Positions 8,967 to 18,105 of a stretch of 60,485 bases of DNA are shown piece after piece. Location: NCBI GenBank assembly GCA_964565895.1, contig CAZMGT010000016.1:1-60485 (forward strand), in the 5' to 3' direction. Position 1 is the stretch's first letter, and every line of letters begins with the position of its first letter. The position numbers and the translations under genes were made by a program. Under the pieces are notes generated by a model. The model saw nothing but the letters and a program-made list of their open reading frames with translations, was not told the DNA's origin and did not search any database. This DNA is from CAZMGT01 sp964565895 (GTDB lineage: Bacteria; Armatimonadota; Zipacnadia; UBA1398; CAZMGT01).

Positions 8967-9239
8967 CTATTTGACAGCGTCTTTGAGTTTCTTGCCCGCT
9001 TTAAACGCTGGAACCTTGGTTGCCGGGACGTGGATCATCTCATTCGTTCTGGGGTTGCGCCCCATGCGCGCCTGCCGATGCCGCACCTCGAAGCTGCCAA
9101 AGCCGACGAGCGAGACCTTCTCGCCCTTGGCCAGGGTCTCGGTGATTACCTCGAGCACTGCATCCACAGCCCTGCCCGCCTCGGCCTTCGACAACTCAGT
9201 CCGGCTTGCCACGGCCTCGATCAACTCCTGCTTGTTCAA
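8967..9239 (-). CDS. HU-family DNA-binding protein
   Basis: A 90-aa histone-like protein beginning at TTG 9239, with GGGAGG 9 nt upstream. It has the HU/IHF signature VSLVGFGSFEVRHRQARMGRNP, with the DNA-arm tip RNPRTNE, and ends FKAGKKLKDAVK. It bends and compacts DNA as a dimer. It is monocistronic, with its own terminator. Inverted repeats lie in the 145-nt gap upstream. Confidence 0.96.
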   Translation of the reverse strand: MNKQELIEAVASRTELSKAEAGRAVDAVLEVITETLAKGEKVSLVGFGSFEVRHRQARMGRNPRTNEMIHVPATKVPAFKAGKKLKDAVK

Positions 9240-9272
9240 ACAGTTTCACCTCCCTTTTGCCAGCCCGCCAGG

Positions 9273-9318
9273 TTGGTCTGTGCCAGACCAAACGCCTTCT
9301 CCTGTGTTTAGCACAGGC
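9273..9318. repeat. Two inverted repeats upstream of the HU gene
   Basis: TTGGTCTG-TGC-CAGACCAA (9273-9291) is an 8-bp perfect dyad, and CCTGTG-TTTAG-CACAGG (9302-9318) a 6-bp one. Both lie 34-80 nt upstream of the HU TTG start, between gpsA and HU. They could be operators, leader hairpins or part of a weak gpsA terminator. Confidence 0.5.
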
Positions 9319-9384
9319 CTTATTCACCCGAAAAACGGGCTCTCCCTTCTTGTTTGGCGGCCTTTTTCCGCCCCACGCAGCGCC

Positions 9385-10398
9385 TCACAGCCCCTCCGCC
9401 TCGTCCCGCGGGTCGCGGGTCATCAGCGCGGCGACGGCGTCGCGCGGGGCCAGGCCCTCGAAGAGCACTGCGTGCACCGCCCGGGTAATGGGCATTTCTA
9501 CCTTGTGCTTCGCGGCCAGGCGCAGGGCGGCGCGCGTCGTGGGCACGCCCTCGGCGACCATGGCCATCTCCTCCAGCGCCTGGCCCACGGTCCTCCCTCG
9601 GGCGACGGCATAGCCCAGGCGCCAGTTGCGGCTCTTTTTGCTTGCGCACGTAGCGGCGAGGTCGCCCAGGCCGGAAAGGCCGCGAAACGTCTCCGCGCGG
9701 GCCCCGCGGGCGACGCCCAGGCGCGTCATCTCTGCCAGCCCGCGGGTAATGAGCGTGGCCTTTGAGTTGTCGCCAAAGCCCAAGCCGTCGTTTATCCCCG
9801 CGCCAATGGCGATAATGTTCTTCAGCGCTCCGCCCAGCTCCACGCCCAACGGGTCGGGGTTGGTATATACGCGAAACGTAGGGCAGGCAAACAGCTCCTG
9901 CGCGGCCAAGGCGCGCTCGCGGCTGGGCGAGGCAACGACCGTGGCCGTGGGAATGCCCGCGCAGATCTCCGCGGCAAGGTTTGGGCCGGAGAGGACGACC
10001 AACCGCTCGCGCACCTGCTCCCCCAGCTCCTCGGCAAGGACCTCGCTAATGAGCATTGCCCGCTGCGGCTCCAGGCCCTTCGTTGCGCTAATTAACGTCG
10101 CCGAGCTTTCAGCCAGCTCCCTGCGGGCAACGCGGCACACCTCGCGCACGCCCTCCGCGGCCACGGCAAGGACGACGAACTCCGCGCCCTCTAGCGCTTG
10201 GGCAAGCTGCGTTATAGGCTCCACCGCGGGAGGAAGCTCGACATCGCTCAGATAGCGCGGGTTGTGCCGCGTTTTGGCAATGCCCTCGAGAACGGAGGCG
10301 GTGCGGTTCCACAGGCGGACGGCGAGGCCCTTGTGGGCGAGGAGGAACGCCAGCGCGGTGCCCCAGCTTCCCGCGCCGACGATAGCCACGGGACTCAT
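9385..10398 (-). CDS. gpsA: GpsA, glycerol-3-phosphate dehydrogenase [NAD(P)+]
   Basis: Reduces dihydroxyacetone phosphate to sn-glycerol-3-phosphate for phospholipid synthesis. The 337-aa protein has the Rossmann motif GAGSWGTALA at residues 8-17, LSGPNLAAEI, GGALKNIIAI (active-site Lys) and GLSGLGDLAATC, all typical. Its ATG overlaps the plsY stop by 4 bp, which fits because PlsY uses its product. Confidence 0.97.
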   Translation of the reverse strand: MSPVAIVGAGSWGTALAFLLAHKGLAVRLWNRTASVLEGIAKTRHNPRYLSDVELPPAVEPITQLAQALEGAEFVVLAVAAEGVREVCRVARRELAESSATLISATKGLEPQRAMLISEVLAEELGEQVRERLVVLSGPNLAAEICAGIPTATVVASPSRERALAAQELFACPTFRVYTNPDPLGVELGGALKNIIAIGAGINDGLGFGDNSKATLITRGLAEMTRLGVARGARAETFRGLSGLGDLAATCASKKSRNWRLGYAVARGRTVGQALEEMAMVAEGVPTTRAALRLAAKHKVEMPITRAVHAVLFEGLAPRDAVAALMTRDPRDEAEGL

Positions 10399-11042
10399 CT
10401 GCGGCCCTCGCGCCGTTCGCCGCGCGCCTCGGGGTTAACGGCCACGCGCTCGCCGATCTTGTGCTCCACGCCGGCGCGCAGGCGGGCGATGTTGTCGCGG
10501 TGGCGCAGGACGGACAGCGCGGCGAAGATTACTCCCACGACGATAAACTGCCACGGCGCGCGAAACAGCGCGCAGAGCAGGGGAAACGTCGCCACGGCGA
10601 TCATCGAGCCGAGGGAGATATACCTCGTCGCGGCGACGACGGCGATCCACACGCACAGGGCAATAACCGCGGCGGGCCAGGCGAGCCCGAGCCCCGCGCC
10701 GAGGCTCGAGGCCACCCCCTTGCCCCCCTTAAACCCGAGGAAAATCGACCAGTCGTGCCCCACGATGACGAGCACCGCGGCGCCCGCTGCCACCCACGTG
10801 GCCAACGCCTCGCCCCCGCCGTGGACCAGCCAGCGGCTGAGCGAGACCGCGCAGCACCCCTTGGCCACGTCCAGCGCAAGCACGAGCACCCCAAGCCTCA
10901 CCCCGAGCACGCGCATTACATTTGACGCGCCGATGTTTCCGCTGCCGTGGGCGCGAATGTCTATTCCGCGCGAGCGGGCAACGATCACCCCGAACGGGAT
11001 GGAGCCGATAAGATAACTGAGCACAAGCGCCACAGCGGCCAT
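10395..11042 (-). CDS. plsY: PlsY, acyl-phosphate:glycerol-3-phosphate acyltransferase
   Basis: An integral membrane protein of 215 aa. The three conserved cytoplasmic motifs are present: SGNIGASNVMR, GHDWSIFLGFKGGKGVA and VLRHRDNIARL. It transfers an acyl group from acyl-phosphate to glycerol-3-phosphate, the first step of phosphatidate synthesis in many bacteria. GGAGG lies 8 nt before the start, inside the end of der, and gpsA overlaps downstream, so der-plsY-gpsA are coupled. Confidence 0.96.
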   Translation of the reverse strand: MAAVALVLSYLIGSIPFGVIVARSRGIDIRAHGSGNIGASNVMRVLGVRLGVLVLALDVAKGCCAVSLSRWLVHGGGEALATWVAAGAAVLVIVGHDWSIFLGFKGGKGVASSLGAGLGLAWPAAVIALCVWIAVVAATRYISLGSMIAVATFPLLCALFRAPWQFIVVGVIFAALSVLRHRDNIARLRAGVEHKIGERVAVNPEARGERREGRR

Positions 11043-12455
11043 CTACATGCCTCCGGATGGCGCGTAGATCGTCTTGCGCTCCCGCTTACGCAGGACAAAG
11101 CGAATGGGCGTCCCCTCGACCCCAAACTCTTTTCGAATCTTGTTGCGCAGGAACCTCTCGTAGGAGAAGTGCATCAGCTCCGGGTCGTTGACGAAGAGCA
11201 CCACGGTGGGCGGGCAAATCTCGGCCTGGGTCGCGTAGTAAATCTTCAGGCGCTTGCCCCGGCGCATTGGGGGAGGGTGCTCGATCGCCGCGTCGAGCAT
11301 AAGCCTATTTAGCTTGCTCGTGGGCACGCGCACGCTATATTGCTCCATGGATTTGATGAGCTGGGGAAAGATCTCGTCCACGCCAAAGCCCGTGCGCGCG
11401 GAGATGAACAGGGTGGGGGCGTAATCAATGAACACGAGCTGCTCGTGGATTTGGCGCAGGACGTCCTGGCGCAAAAGCTTTTCCTGCCGCCGGCGCTTGG
11501 CCGGGGTAAGGCCGTCGTCTAGCTTATAGGGCAGCTCGCGCGTCGGCTCGCGGGGCTCGACGAGCAAATCCCACTTGTTTACCACGCGAATCACCAGCTT
11601 GCCCTTCTCGTGGGCATAGCCGGCGATGCGCGCGTCTTGGTCCGTCGCCCCCTCGGTGGCGTCGAGCAGAAGCAGGACAAGGTGCGAGCGGTCGATCGCC
11701 CGCAGCCCGCGCACGATGCTATAGTATTCCACGCTGCTTTTCACGCGCGATTTTCTGCGAATGCCCGCGGTGTCGATGAGCAGGATGCGCTTGCCCTCGT
11801 ACTCCACGAGGGAGTCGATGGCGTCGCGCGTCGTCCCCGGAACCTCGCTAACAATGGCCCGTTCCTCGCCGAGCAAGCGGTTGAGCAGCGAGGACTTGCC
11901 CACATTGGGCCGGCCCACGATGGCCACGGCGATGTCGTGCTCGGCGATCTCGGGCTCGGCCTTCTCCTCGGGGAGAAGCTCGACCACGGTGGCCACGAGC
12001 TGCTTGACGTTTACGTTGTTCTTCGCGGAGATCGGGATAACGTGCTCAAACCCCAGCGCCGCGAACTCGTGCGGGTCGAGCTTGGGCGACTCCATTTTGT
12101 TCACGACGACGATCGTCGGCCGGCCCGCGCGACGAACGTGCTCCGCGACCTCGTAGTCCACGGGGACCAGGCCCTGCCGCCCGTCAACCATAAAGAGCAC
12201 GACATCGGCCTCGCTCATGGCCATAATCGCCTGTTGGGTCACGGGCTCGCGAATGTCCTCGGCGGGGGAGTCCACGATGCCCCCCGTGTCCACCAGGGTA
12301 ACCACACGGCCGTCGAGCTCGATGTCCGCATAGAGCCGGTCGCGCGTGACGCCGGGCTCGTCCTCGATAATCGCCACGCGCCGGCGCACGAGGCGGTTAA
12401 ACAGCGTAGATTTGCCCACGTTTGTCCGGCCCACGATGGCGACAACCGGCTTCAT
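11043..12455 (-). CDS. der: Der (EngA), tandem-domain ribosome-assembly GTPase
   Basis: A 470-aa protein with two GTPase domains, P-loops GRTNVGKS (about residues 8-15) and GRPNVGKS (about 181-188), each followed by a DTGG or DTAG motif, then a KH-like C-terminal domain (RLKIYYATQAEICPPTVVLFVN). Length and layout match Der, which acts in 50S subunit maturation. The neighbouring order DUF512 protein-der-plsY-gpsA is conserved in several bacterial groups. Confidence 0.97.
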   Translation of the reverse strand: MKPVVAIVGRTNVGKSTLFNRLVRRRVAIIEDEPGVTRDRLYADIELDGRVVTLVDTGGIVDSPAEDIREPVTQQAIMAMSEADVVLFMVDGRQGLVPVDYEVAEHVRRAGRPTIVVVNKMESPKLDPHEFAALGFEHVIPISAKNNVNVKQLVATVVELLPEEKAEPEIAEHDIAVAIVGRPNVGKSSLLNRLLGEERAIVSEVPGTTRDAIDSLVEYEGKRILLIDTAGIRRKSRVKSSVEYYSIVRGLRAIDRSHLVLLLLDATEGATDQDARIAGYAHEKGKLVIRVVNKWDLLVEPREPTRELPYKLDDGLTPAKRRRQEKLLRQDVLRQIHEQLVFIDYAPTLFISARTGFGVDEIFPQLIKSMEQYSVRVPTSKLNRLMLDAAIEHPPPMRRGKRLKIYYATQAEICPPTVVLFVNDPELMHFSYERFLRNKIRKEFGVEGTPIRFVLRKRERKTIYAPSGGM

Positions 12456-12458
12456 CGC

Positions 12459-13766
12459 TTAAACCCTCTGCCGCTCGTTCCCCGCAAGGATCTCCACCAG
12501 CTCGCGCGCGCCCGCTACAGCGCGCAACGCCACCCCGCACTGTGCGCGCACATCGTCGAGCGAAAGGTCGTCGAGAAACAGCCCGTCCTCGTTGAGCGCC
12601 GCGCTCGGAACAAGCGCCAGGTCGCAATGCTGTCCCAGCGCACGCACCTCGCGCGCAACGTCCCGCCCCCCGAGCAGCGGCGCTACGGTAACCTGCTCGC
12701 CGAAAAGCTCGTTTTTCGCGGCGATGACCCGCGGAGCCGGTCGTCCATCGTACGCCGCGCCGAGCACCGTGTCAAACAGTGGCTTGGCCGCACGGCCCGT
12801 GACAATGGCCACGTGCGACGCGTCGGACAGCGGCCGCCGGGCCTCAAGCTCCTGCTTGAGCTCACGGAAAAACGGCACGCACAGCCCCACGCCGTTTTCC
12901 ACCTGGGGAAAGTCCTCATACTCCTCGATCGCGGGCAGCTCCGCACCGGCGCACAGGTAAAGCTCGTCTGCGGCGAAGACAAAACGCGTGCCCAGCCGCG
13001 CAAGAAAACCCTCCTGCCACCGGCGCACCTGGGCGATGACCTGGCCGGCGAGCTCCGGCCCCACGGGCGTTAGGGGATATAGCCCACGGCGATGTTTCGT
13101 CAGCCCCACGGGGACAACGGCCACCGAGCGCACGCCGGGGAAAAGCGCGGCGAGGTCGAACACCGTACGCTCAAGCTGCGGGCCGTCGTTTATCGTGGGG
13201 CAGAGAACGATTTGCGCGTGAAACTCAATCCCCCGCTGCGCCAAGTAGCGCAGGTTTTCCAAGCCGCGCATGTGGGTGCGCGTGCGGAAAAGCCGCGCAC
13301 GCGTGGCCTCGTCCGTAGCGTGCACCGAGACGTAAAGCGGGCTGAGGCGCAGGCGAACGATGCGCTCAACGTCGTCGGCGGAGAGGTTCGTGAGCGTGAC
13401 GAAGTTGCCCAGCAAGAACGAAAGGCGATAGTCGTCGTCCTTTATGCGCATTGTTCGGCGCATCCCCGGCGGCAGTTGGTCTACGAAGCAAAAAATGCAC
13501 CGCTGCGTGCAGCGGCGCAGCGTGCCGAACGTCGGGTCGTCGAACACTAAGCCCAGGTCCTCGTCCGGGTGCTTGTCCACCTCGACGATGCGTTCCCCGC
13601 GCGGTGTTTGCAGGCGCAGCTTAACGTGCTCCTCGGCGGTGAGAAAGCGGTAGTCAATGAGGTCGCGCACGGGCTCGCCGTTGACCGAAAGGAGTTCGTC
13701 GCCGGGGCGCAAGCCGAGCTCCTCGGCGATGCTTCCGGGCACAATGGAGGAGATCGTGGCGCGCAT
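12459..13766 (-). CDS. PDZ/radical-SAM-like DUF512 protein
   Basis: A 435-aa protein: N-terminal PDZ domain (about residues 1-65; IVPGSIAEELGLRPGDELLS), a C-x3-C-x2-C cluster motif (Cys86, Cys90, Cys93 in CTQRCIFCFVDQ) as in radical SAM enzymes, and a C-terminal DUF512 region (from about 200; ELYLCAGAELP, GVGLCVPFF). The family is widespread next to der in Firmicutes and cyanobacteria, with no established reaction. It is probably a cytoplasmic iron-sulfur protein; the der context hints at a ribosome or RNA link, which remains an inference. Confidence 0.88.
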   Translation of the reverse strand: MRATISSIVPGSIAEELGLRPGDELLSVNGEPVRDLIDYRFLTAEEHVKLRLQTPRGERIVEVDKHPDEDLGLVFDDPTFGTLRRCTQRCIFCFVDQLPPGMRRTMRIKDDDYRLSFLLGNFVTLTNLSADDVERIVRLRLSPLYVSVHATDEATRARLFRTRTHMRGLENLRYLAQRGIEFHAQIVLCPTINDGPQLERTVFDLAALFPGVRSVAVVPVGLTKHRRGLYPLTPVGPELAGQVIAQVRRWQEGFLARLGTRFVFAADELYLCAGAELPAIEEYEDFPQVENGVGLCVPFFRELKQELEARRPLSDASHVAIVTGRAAKPLFDTVLGAAYDGRPAPRVIAAKNELFGEQVTVAPLLGGRDVAREVRALGQHCDLALVPSAALNEDGLFLDDLSLDDVRAQCGVALRAVAGARELVEILAGNERQRV

Positions 13767-13791
13767 TTGGGCTCACGCAACGGCTGGGCGG

Positions 13792-14268
<477 letters not shown>

Positions 14269-14325
14269 CTCTGCGCTCCGGCCGCCGCGCTCGGAGCGCG
14301 CCCGGCGAGCGAGCGCGCCCCTGAG

Positions 14326-15411
14326 CTAAAGCAACGTTAGCTGCCCCCCTTGCCCCTGCTCCTCGTTATTATTAAGCACCGGCGGCCGCCAGTTATCAAT
14401 CCTTTCCAAAACAATGTCCAGGTCGCCGACCCCGCGCAGGGGCAGCGCCCCTTCGCGAATTAGCCGCCGCGGCCCCTGCGTCTGCGGGCACTCCTCCTCC
14501 GAGGCCACAGCAAACACCGGCCGGCCGAACTTTCGCGCAAAGTCCACTGTGGTCATCGTCCCGCCCGAGAGCCCCGTTTGCACGACGAGCACCGCCCGCG
14601 AGAGGGCCACCTGCAGCCTGTTGCGCGCCATTAAGTTGGAGACATTGGCCCGCGCCCGCGGGTGCAGCTCGGTGAGCAGCGCGCCGCTTGCGGCGACCTC
14701 CTCGGCGAGCTCCTCGTGCTCCGGCGGGTGGATCCGGGCGATACCCGAGCCAAGCACAGCGATCGTCCGCCCGCCAGCGTCGAGCGCGCCGCGATGGGCC
14801 GCGCCGTCAATCCCCAGCGCCAAGCCGCTGACCACCGTTACCCCGTGCTCCGCGAGTGCCGCAGCAAGCTCGCGGGCCAGCTCTAGCCCGGCCGCCGTGG
14901 GCGACCTTGTCCCGACCACGGCCACCGCGCGGTCGTCCCCCGGCTCGATCGTCCCGCGCACGTAGATTAACGGCGGGGCGGAGGGAATCGTGCGCAACAT
15001 CGGCGGATAGCGGTCGTCCTCGATAGTGAGCACGTCCACGCCGTCGAAGGTAAGCTCGTCGACCCAGCGCTCGAGCTCCTCCAGGCGCTCGCGCTGGCGG
15101 AGAAGGTGCCTGATCTGCGTCTCGTTGAGGATCCCGCACGCCTCGAGCTCCTCGCGCGCAGCGCAGACAACGGCCTCGGGGCTGCCGAAGCGCTCCATAA
15201 GCCGCGCAAACGTCCGCGGGCCAAGCCGCGGGACGTGATTTAGGGCAAGCCAAAACTTAAGCTCGCTCGTCGCGCACACCTCCAGCGCTCGGCCCGACGC
15301 GCGCCGCGGATTATCGCTGCGCGCGGGAGCGTGCGTACGCACGGGACGCACACGTCGTTTGCCGCGAGCGCCCGCCGACCGTCGCGCAAGAGCCCGGCGC
15401 TTCGCACTCAA
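14326..15411 (-). CDS. dprA: DprA/Smf-family DNA-processing protein
   Basis: The Rossmann-like DprA core is clear: VAVVGTRSPTAAGLE, VVSGLALGIDGAAHRGAL, GRTIAVLGSG, LMARNRLQVALS and GGTMTTVDFARKFGRPVFAV. An N-terminal helix-hairpin-helix/SAM-like part is present (NHVPRLGPRTFARLMERFGSPEA). DprA binds ssDNA and loads RecA during natural transformation. The first 45 residues are a basic, low-complexity extension and may not be translated. A GTG at 15279 is in frame but only just follows a GGAGG, so the start is unresolved. The usual glutamate after the strand in LVVxxG is replaced (LVVQTG). Confidence 0.85.
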   Translation of the reverse strand: MSAKRRALARRSAGARGKRRVRPVRTHAPARSDNPRRASGRALEVCATSELKFWLALNHVPRLGPRTFARLMERFGSPEAVVCAAREELEACGILNETQIRHLLRQRERLEELERWVDELTFDGVDVLTIEDDRYPPMLRTIPSAPPLIYVRGTIEPGDDRAVAVVGTRSPTAAGLELARELAAALAEHGVTVVSGLALGIDGAAHRGALDAGGRTIAVLGSGIARIHPPEHEELAEEVAASGALLTELHPRARANVSNLMARNRLQVALSRAVLVVQTGLSGGTMTTVDFARKFGRPVFAVASEEECPQTQGPRRLIREGALPLRGVGDLDIVLERIDNWRPPVLNNNEEQGQGGQLTLL

Positions 15412-15462
15412 GCGGCGCGCCGCGGCCCTTGGCGAGCGGATGGGCCGGCGGCTGGTGCTGGG

Positions 15463-16008
15463 TTATCGCAGGTTGCGGGCGAGGTCCGCGCCGGCGCGCA
15501 GCGCGCTAATGTTTACCTCAAGATACTTCCGCGCCCGCCCCTTCACCGTGTCCTGCAGAGTGGTGATCAGTTCCTCCAGGGTAACCCAGTCGTCGAGCGT
15601 GGCATATGCGCCGAGCATAACCATGTTCGCCGCCTGAATCGCCCCCAGCTCCTGCGCCGTCTCCGTCGCGGGAACGGCGACGATCTGCGCGCTGGGGTGT
15701 GTTACGCCGTTGGGCACGAGCGTGGAGTTATAAATAATCAGCCCCTTCTCGCGCACGCGCGAAGCATATTTCTGCGCGGACACGGCGCACAGCAGCAGGG
15801 CGACATGCGGCTCGGTCACCAGGCAGTTGGCGATCGGCTCGTCGGAGACGATGACAAAGCAGTTCGCCTCCGCGCCGCGCACCTCGGGCAGATAGTTGGG
15901 CACAGCGGCGACGTGCAGGCCCTTGGCCATGGCCGTAAGCGCGAGCAGGTTGCCCGCGGTGAGCGCGCCCTGGCCGCCGATCGCGGCAACGGCTATTTCC
16001 CGATGCAC
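15463..16008 (-). CDS. korC: 2-oxoacid:ferredoxin oxidoreductase, gamma subunit
   Basis: A 181-aa gamma subunit with the opening IAVAAIGGQGALTAGNLLA (family GxGGQG region) and YLPEVRGAEANCFVIVSDEPI. It starts with GTG directly after the korB stop, with no gap. It is part of a four-subunit enzyme that oxidatively decarboxylates a 2-oxoacid to acyl-CoA while reducing ferredoxin, or the reverse. Whether the substrate is 2-oxoglutarate, a branched-chain oxoacid or another one is not certain. Confidence 0.9.
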   Translation of the reverse strand: MHREIAVAAIGGQGALTAGNLLALTAMAKGLHVAAVPNYLPEVRGAEANCFVIVSDEPIANCLVTEPHVALLLCAVSAQKYASRVREKGLIIYNSTLVPNGVTHPSAQIVAVPATETAQELGAIQAANMVMLGAYATLDDWVTLEELITTLQDTVKGRARKYLEVNISALRAGADLARNLR

Positions 16009-16779
16009 CTACGTCCCTCCGTCGGGCAGGGGCACGAGCTCGCCCAGGGGATAGTAGGGAATAACTTCGTTCTCCAAGCGCTCCAGGGCGGCCTTGGGGT
16101 CCAGCCCCCAGTGCGTGGGGCACGAGGAGAGGAGCTCGGCAAAGCCAAAGCCGCCGTGCTTCACCTGCGCCTCAAACGCGCGGAACACCGTGCGCCTGGC
16201 CCGCGCTATGTGCTTCGGTCCGGCCAGCGCGGCGCGCGCCACATATCTCGGGCCGTCGAGCGCGGCGAGCATCTCCGCCACGCGCAGGGGAAACCCCTCG
16301 ACCTCCGCCCGCCGCCCAAATGGCGCCGTAGACGCCTTCTGCCCGAGCAGCGTCGTGGGCGCCATTTGCCCCTGGGTCATCCCAAATACCCCATTGTTTA
16401 CAAAAATTACCGTTATCCGCTCGTTGCGCGCCGCGGCGTGGACGATCTCCGCGGCGCCGATCGAGGCCAGGTCGCCGTCGCCCTGGTAGGTAAACACGAA
16501 CAGCTCCGGCCGCGCCCGACGCACCCCCGTGGCCACCGCAGGCGCCCGGCCGTGAGCGGCCTCGATCATGTCGCAGCGGAAGTAGTTGTAGGCATATACC
16601 GCGCAGCCCACGGGGCACACGCCCACCGTGCGCTCGGTTATCCCAAACTCATCGAGCGCCTCGGCAACCAGGCGGTGGATGATCCCGTGCGTGCACCCCG
16701 GGCAGTAGTGCATGGTCACGTCGCACAGGGCCGCGGGGGCGCGAAAAACAAGCTTCTCCCGTGCGCCCGCCTCGCTCAC
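16009..16779 (-). CDS. korB: 2-oxoacid:ferredoxin oxidoreductase, beta (TPP-binding) subunit
   Basis: A 256-aa subunit. The TPP motif is visible as GDGDLASIGAAE followed by NNGVFGMTQGQMAP, with HYCPGCTHG near the N terminus. The start is GTG 16779, overlapping the korA stop as GTGA; longer in-frame readings upstream are only korA in another frame. Substrate specificity is inferred from overall similarity to KorB/VorA-type subunits and is uncertain. Confidence 0.92.
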   Translation of the reverse strand: MSEAGAREKLVFRAPAALCDVTMHYCPGCTHGIIHRLVAEALDEFGITERTVGVCPVGCAVYAYNYFRCDMIEAAHGRAPAVATGVRRARPELFVFTYQGDGDLASIGAAEIVHAAARNERITVIFVNNGVFGMTQGQMAPTTLLGQKASTAPFGRRAEVEGFPLRVAEMLAALDGPRYVARAALAGPKHIARARRTVFRAFEAQVKHGGFGFAELLSSCPTHWGLDPKAALERLENEVIPYYPLGELVPLPDGGT

Positions 16780-17882
16780 GTTCGCTCCGCTCCTTCCTCT
16801 CGCCCCATAGCGCGCAGGACGGCGTCGACGATCTCGCCCACGCTCAGATATACCCCGGCCGTGCGGCCCACGAAATGCACCGGACAGCGGCCCTCGACGG
16901 CGAGGCGCACGTCCTCCACCATTTGCCCCAGGTTTAGCTCGGCGACAACCACGCGCTCCACGCCCTGGGCAAGCTCGGCGAGGCGCGCGTAGGGAAACGG
17001 GGCCACCGTTATCGGCCGGAACAGCCCGGCGCGCACGCCGGCCTCGCGCAGCCTGTCGCACGCCGTGCGGCACACGCGCGCCGCAGTGCCAAACGCGGCA
17101 AGCAGCACCTCGGCGTCCGCAGTGGCATATTCGTCCCAGGCCAGCTCCTCGCCCCCTACCCGCTCATATCGCTCCTGAATGCGCAGGTTTACCTCCTCCA
17201 AGTCCTCCGGCCGCGAATACAGGGAGTTGATGATCCGTGGCGGGCGCCCCGCAGCGCCGTCGGTAATCCAATCCTTCGGCGGCGGGGGCGGGGGCTCGTC
17301 GATCCGTTGCCGCACAGGCTCCATCATCTGCCCCAGCGTCCCGTCGCCGAGGACGAGCACCGGCCCGCGATAGCGGTCGGCAACGTCGAACGCGTGGGCG
17401 ACAACGTCGTATAGCTCCTGCACCGAGGCGGGGGCGAAACAGATCGGATGATAGTCGCCGTGGCCGCCGCCCTTGGTCGCCTGGAGATAGTCCGACTGCG
17501 CGCCGGCGATGTTCCCCAGCCCCGGCCCGCCGCGCATGATGTTTACCACGACACAGGGCAGTTCTGCGCCAGCGATGTAGGACAGCCCCTCCATCATCAG
17601 GCTAATCCCGGGGCTAGAGGAAGTGGTCATTACCCGCGCGCCGGCGGCCGCTGCCCCATAGACCATGTTTATCGCGGCGAGCTCGCTCTCCGCCTGCAAA
17701 AACACTCCGCCCACCTCGGGCATCCTGCGCGACATATACTCTGGGATCTCGTTCTGCGGGGTTATTGGATATCCGAAGAAAAACCGGCAGCCGGCCCAAA
17801 TCGCCGCCTCGCAAATCGCCTCGTTGCCCTTAAGCAGCAGCGGTGGGCCGTATTTGCCGTTTTCGCTATCCTGCCTTGACAT
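16776..17882 (-). CDS. korA: 2-oxoacid:ferredoxin oxidoreductase, alpha subunit
   Basis: A 368-aa alpha subunit with FFGYPITPQNEIPEYMS (pyrimidine-side domain), QAESELAAINMVYGAAAAG, TTSSSPGISLMMEG and a C-terminal domain from about residue 250. It overlaps the ferredoxin gene by 17 bp and korB by 4 bp. The YPITPQ and SSPGISLM motifs are those of the KorA/VorB type. A six-proline run in the linker (about residues 203-208) joins the domains. Confidence 0.93.
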   Translation of the reverse strand: MSRQDSENGKYGPPLLLKGNEAICEAAIWAGCRFFFGYPITPQNEIPEYMSRRMPEVGGVFLQAESELAAINMVYGAAAAGARVMTTSSSPGISLMMEGLSYIAGAELPCVVVNIMRGGPGLGNIAGAQSDYLQATKGGGHGDYHPICFAPASVQELYDVVAHAFDVADRYRGPVLVLGDGTLGQMMEPVRQRIDEPPPPPPKDWITDGAAGRPPRIINSLYSRPEDLEEVNLRIQERYERVGGEELAWDEYATADAEVLLAAFGTAARVCRTACDRLREAGVRAGLFRPITVAPFPYARLAELAQGVERVVVAELNLGQMVEDVRLAVEGRCPVHFVGRTAGVYLSVGEIVDAVLRAMGREEGAERT

Positions 17883-18087
17883 CGCGATACACCTCGACGA
17901 TGGCCACGTGGGGGCAGATCATGGCGCACATGGCACAGCCGCGGCACAGCTCGGGATGCGCTTGGATGGCGGGGTGCAAACCGTCGGAGTTAAGGTGTTC
18001 GGCTATCTCCAGGGCCCCTTGGCGGCAAAAGACAACGCACAGCTCGCAGCCCCGGCAGCGCTCTTCGTTAATGACCACTCGCGCCAA
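17866..18087 (-). CDS. korD: 2x[4Fe-4S] ferredoxin-type delta subunit of the oxidoreductase
   Basis: A 73-aa protein with two cluster-binding motifs, CRGCELCVVFC near residue 11 and CRGCAMCAMIC near residue 48, each closing with a Cys and a small hydrophobic tail. It is the electron-transfer subunit of the korDABC operon and starts about 18 nt after the upstream ATPase gene, so the operon probably continues from upstream. Confidence 0.93.
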   Translation of the reverse strand: MARVVINEERCRGCELCVVFCRQGALEIAEHLNSDGLHPAIQAHPELCRGCAMCAMICPHVAIVEVYRDVKAG

Positions 18088-18105
18088 CGCTCTCCCTACT
18101 CTCCG

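Noticed and set aside
16780..17073. N-terminal extension of korB
   Set aside because: It is korA in another frame. The GTGA overlap at 16779 gives a standard beta-subunit start.
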